This document shows, piece by piece, positions 62,086 to 64,000 of a stretch of 64,000 bases of DNA (position 1 is its first letter; every line of letters starts with the position of its first letter). The position numbers and the translations under genes were made by a program. The DNA comes from Myxocyprinus asiaticus (taxonomy: Eukaryota; Chordata; Actinopteri; Cypriniformes; Catostomidae): assembly GCF_019703515.2 (NCBI RefSeq), contig NC_059372.1, positions 17,140,492 to 17,204,491 of the forward strand. Direction: 5' to 3'. The notes under the pieces are model-generated. The model ran no database searches. It worked only from the letters and a program-made list of their open reading frames with translations, and had not been told where the DNA came from.

Positions 62086-62172
62086 TTAGAAAACTAAATA
62101 CATCTGAATTTGCAGATTAGGTCATTCTAATGTACACTAGCCTATATAGTGATTATGGATATTACTATATAA

Positions 62173-62696
62173 TAGGGCTGGGAAATTGAACCCTTTAATC
62201 ATTAGCGATTAATAGTTGACTGTTGAATGGGTTAAAAAAATTTAACAATTAATGCAGCATCTGTTTTTTTTTATTTTATATATATATATATATAAACTTC
62301 ATCAAATTAAACTTCAGCATTCAGTTTGTTTTATATCTGTATGTATAGTGTCTAATAATGCATTGGCAATGTACACTTAAGTTTCTCTTGCCCAAAAGCT
62401 TAATATATTTGATATGATATTTGTATCAAAGATTTATGTATGAAATGTGTCTAATTAACTTGATCCAGAAAAAACTGAACATTTTAACATGTACATATTT
62501 ATATGATAAAAATAAACTATGGCTAACCAATTTCTTGCAAGTTCTTTGAGACAAAGTATAAAGTAAATATATTTATGATTATATTTTAATGTTTGTTTTA
62601 ATACCATGATTAATCATGATTAAACGCAATTATTCACAAAAAGCTGTGCGATTAATTAGTTTACTTTTTTTTTTATTGAATTACAGACGAGCCCTA
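62173..62696. mobile_element. non-autonomous hAT-like element, TAGGGCTG termini, copy C
   Basis: Left TAGGGCTGGGAAATTGAA, right TTACAGACGAGCCCTA, flanked by a perfect 8-bp duplication CTATATAA at 62165-62172 and 62697-62704. Length 524 bp. The interior has GATTAAT-rich motifs at both sides. Shares its outer 8 bp with copies A (3213) and B (7592). Confidence 0.85.
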
Positions 62697-62704
62697 CTAT
62701 ATAA

Positions 62705-64000
62705 TTTGTGTGTTTTATAATAATTAGAGGCACAGGTTGACTAATGAAATGTCTTTTAAGGTATATAAGATATAAGCAGAAAAAACATTTAAAGCTTTCT
62801 GGATGCAGTTTAAAGACGACAGTGACGCATGAGCCCATCTCTGCTGCTCTTCCATGTGAGATAATATTTCTCTTTGTTTCGGGTACAGGGAGATATCCTC
62901 TCACCTCGCACTGTGCTGACAGTCTCATATGAATCACCCTCATTTATTCTGCTGACACTGCAGGTATACAAGAGCCAGAAATGTATTATGCGGCCGTTGG
63001 GAGAGAAGAGCTACGGGTGCTGGAGAGGATCAATAATTAAAAGGTCACACAGAGTGGCTGAACTGATGTTTGTGAGCTATATGAGGAGCTGAGTGTGTCT
63101 GACTGGAATATTGGTGCAGAAGATACAGATAAGATGTGGTTTGTTGGGTTGTGTGGATGGCAACGCTTGGTACACAATGATCTTATTTACTAAGGCACAA
63201 AATTCAATCTAAAAAGCCCTCATTTTATTAACTTTTTCACCTGATATCTAAGATTTATGACAGAGTGGGTGAGATTCTGCATTACAATGCTTATAATCTC
63301 TGAGGATGTTGTGATTTTGTCTATATTCTCTCCCAGAAGATACATTTATTGATCAGATGCTTATGTTTTTTATGAGATTATTGGGGTCTTTTCTCAGTTG
63401 AAAAAATCTGCAAAGCAAGAGACTTCCGCTAAAGTCTCCATTTGATTTACATTTAATCTGACTGATGTCTAGGAGAAACAATTGAGATACAAATTTTTCT
63501 TTCATATTGTCTCACTTATTCACATTTTCTCATCCTTTCTTTTTGGTTAGTGTTTCCTACGATGTGCACACTTTACACAACTAGTCTTGGCAAAGAACAT
63601 AACTTGCCACAGGCTTTTTTCACCTTTCTACCCAGAGCATCCTACTGGACAAAACAGTGGCCATCTTTAGTGATAAAATAATATTTAGTAAACAAATCAT
63701 GCTACAGGCATATTATGATCTGGCCCCTTGTGCCTTCCACAGGAAACTGGAGCAAATCCAACCAACTTCCACATCCCCACCACTCACCCACGCTTTATAG
63801 AAGTATGGTTGCAAGATGATAGAAGTCATATCCACATTGTCTGGGCAGCAGGTTTTCTCATATATTTTCTAATAAATATTATAACAGAGGAAGTATTGGT
63901 CACCCTCCTACATTTTAAGTTTCTCTATCCAATTACATTACAGATGATAGAGCAGTTTAAATGAGAGCTTTCTGTTTTTGTGAATCTGTGTATAGTTCTG
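62705..64000. other. intergenic, nothing certain
   Basis: A block at 62880-63095 is less AT-rich, with an open frame and a CTGCAGGTATAC splice-like context, but no protein family is recognised. The rest is AT-rich. Confidence 0.35.

Noticed and set aside
62874..63092. Possible exon of a neighbouring gene
   Set aside because: An open frame with a splice-like CAGGTATA, but no acceptor, no recognised protein and no continuation were found.
63728..63964. Possible coding exon at the window end
   Set aside because: The 78-codon frame shows no recognisable domain and its composition matches the surrounding AT-rich DNA.

Overview
This window is vertebrate nuclear DNA, almost certainly from a cypriniform (carp/minnow-like) fish. 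It is AT-rich, rich in (TA)n and (GT)n microsatellites, and packed with teleost-type mobile elements: Tc1-like and Sleeping-Beauty-like elements, many hAT-like non-autonomous elements, tRNA-derived SINEs, L1 and L2 LINEs and a Gmr1-like gypsy element. No bacterial-style gene organisation is present.

The one host gene I can identify is ctnnbip1 (ICAT, beta-catenin-interacting protein 1), on the + strand. Its coding sequence lies in three exons: 13986-14081, 15985-16075 and 40473-40531. Together they give exactly 81 codons plus a stop, with canonical GT/AG introns. The coding introns are 1.9 kb and 24.4 kb; the second is largely transposon-derived. The 3'UTR starts at 40532 and probably ends near 42.6 kb.

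Layout. 1-13963: sequence upstream of the first coding exon (probably intron 1), holding two hAT-like elements with 8-bp target duplications, a SINE, a truncated Tc1 element and an IR/DR Tc1-like element. 13964-40531: the gene. Its introns hold a near-complete DD34E Tc1 copy (17724-19295), a decayed Sleeping-Beauty-like copy broken by a hAT insertion (24791-27150), an L2/CR1-type LINE broken by a MITE (27498-29005), a hAT-like element carrying a minisatellite (31505-32636), two related Tc1-like fragments with an identical-arm hairpin, and several other TIR elements. 40532-49900: 3'UTR and intergenic DNA. 49900-57350: a minus-strand L1 with an L2 element inserted into its reverse-transcriptase region. 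58335-61119: a truncated minus-strand Gmr1-like gypsy element (LTR-gag-protease-integrase). 62173-62696: another small hAT-like element.

I see no second host gene, no tRNA or rRNA gene outside SINE heads, and no CRISPR. The notable signals are nested transposon structures readable to the base through target-site duplications, the protease-then-integrase order of the gypsy element with its SCAN-like gag, several near-perfect hairpins, and transposon ends lying next to ctnnbip1 splice signals. Family assignments rest on motif recognition alone, without database searches.
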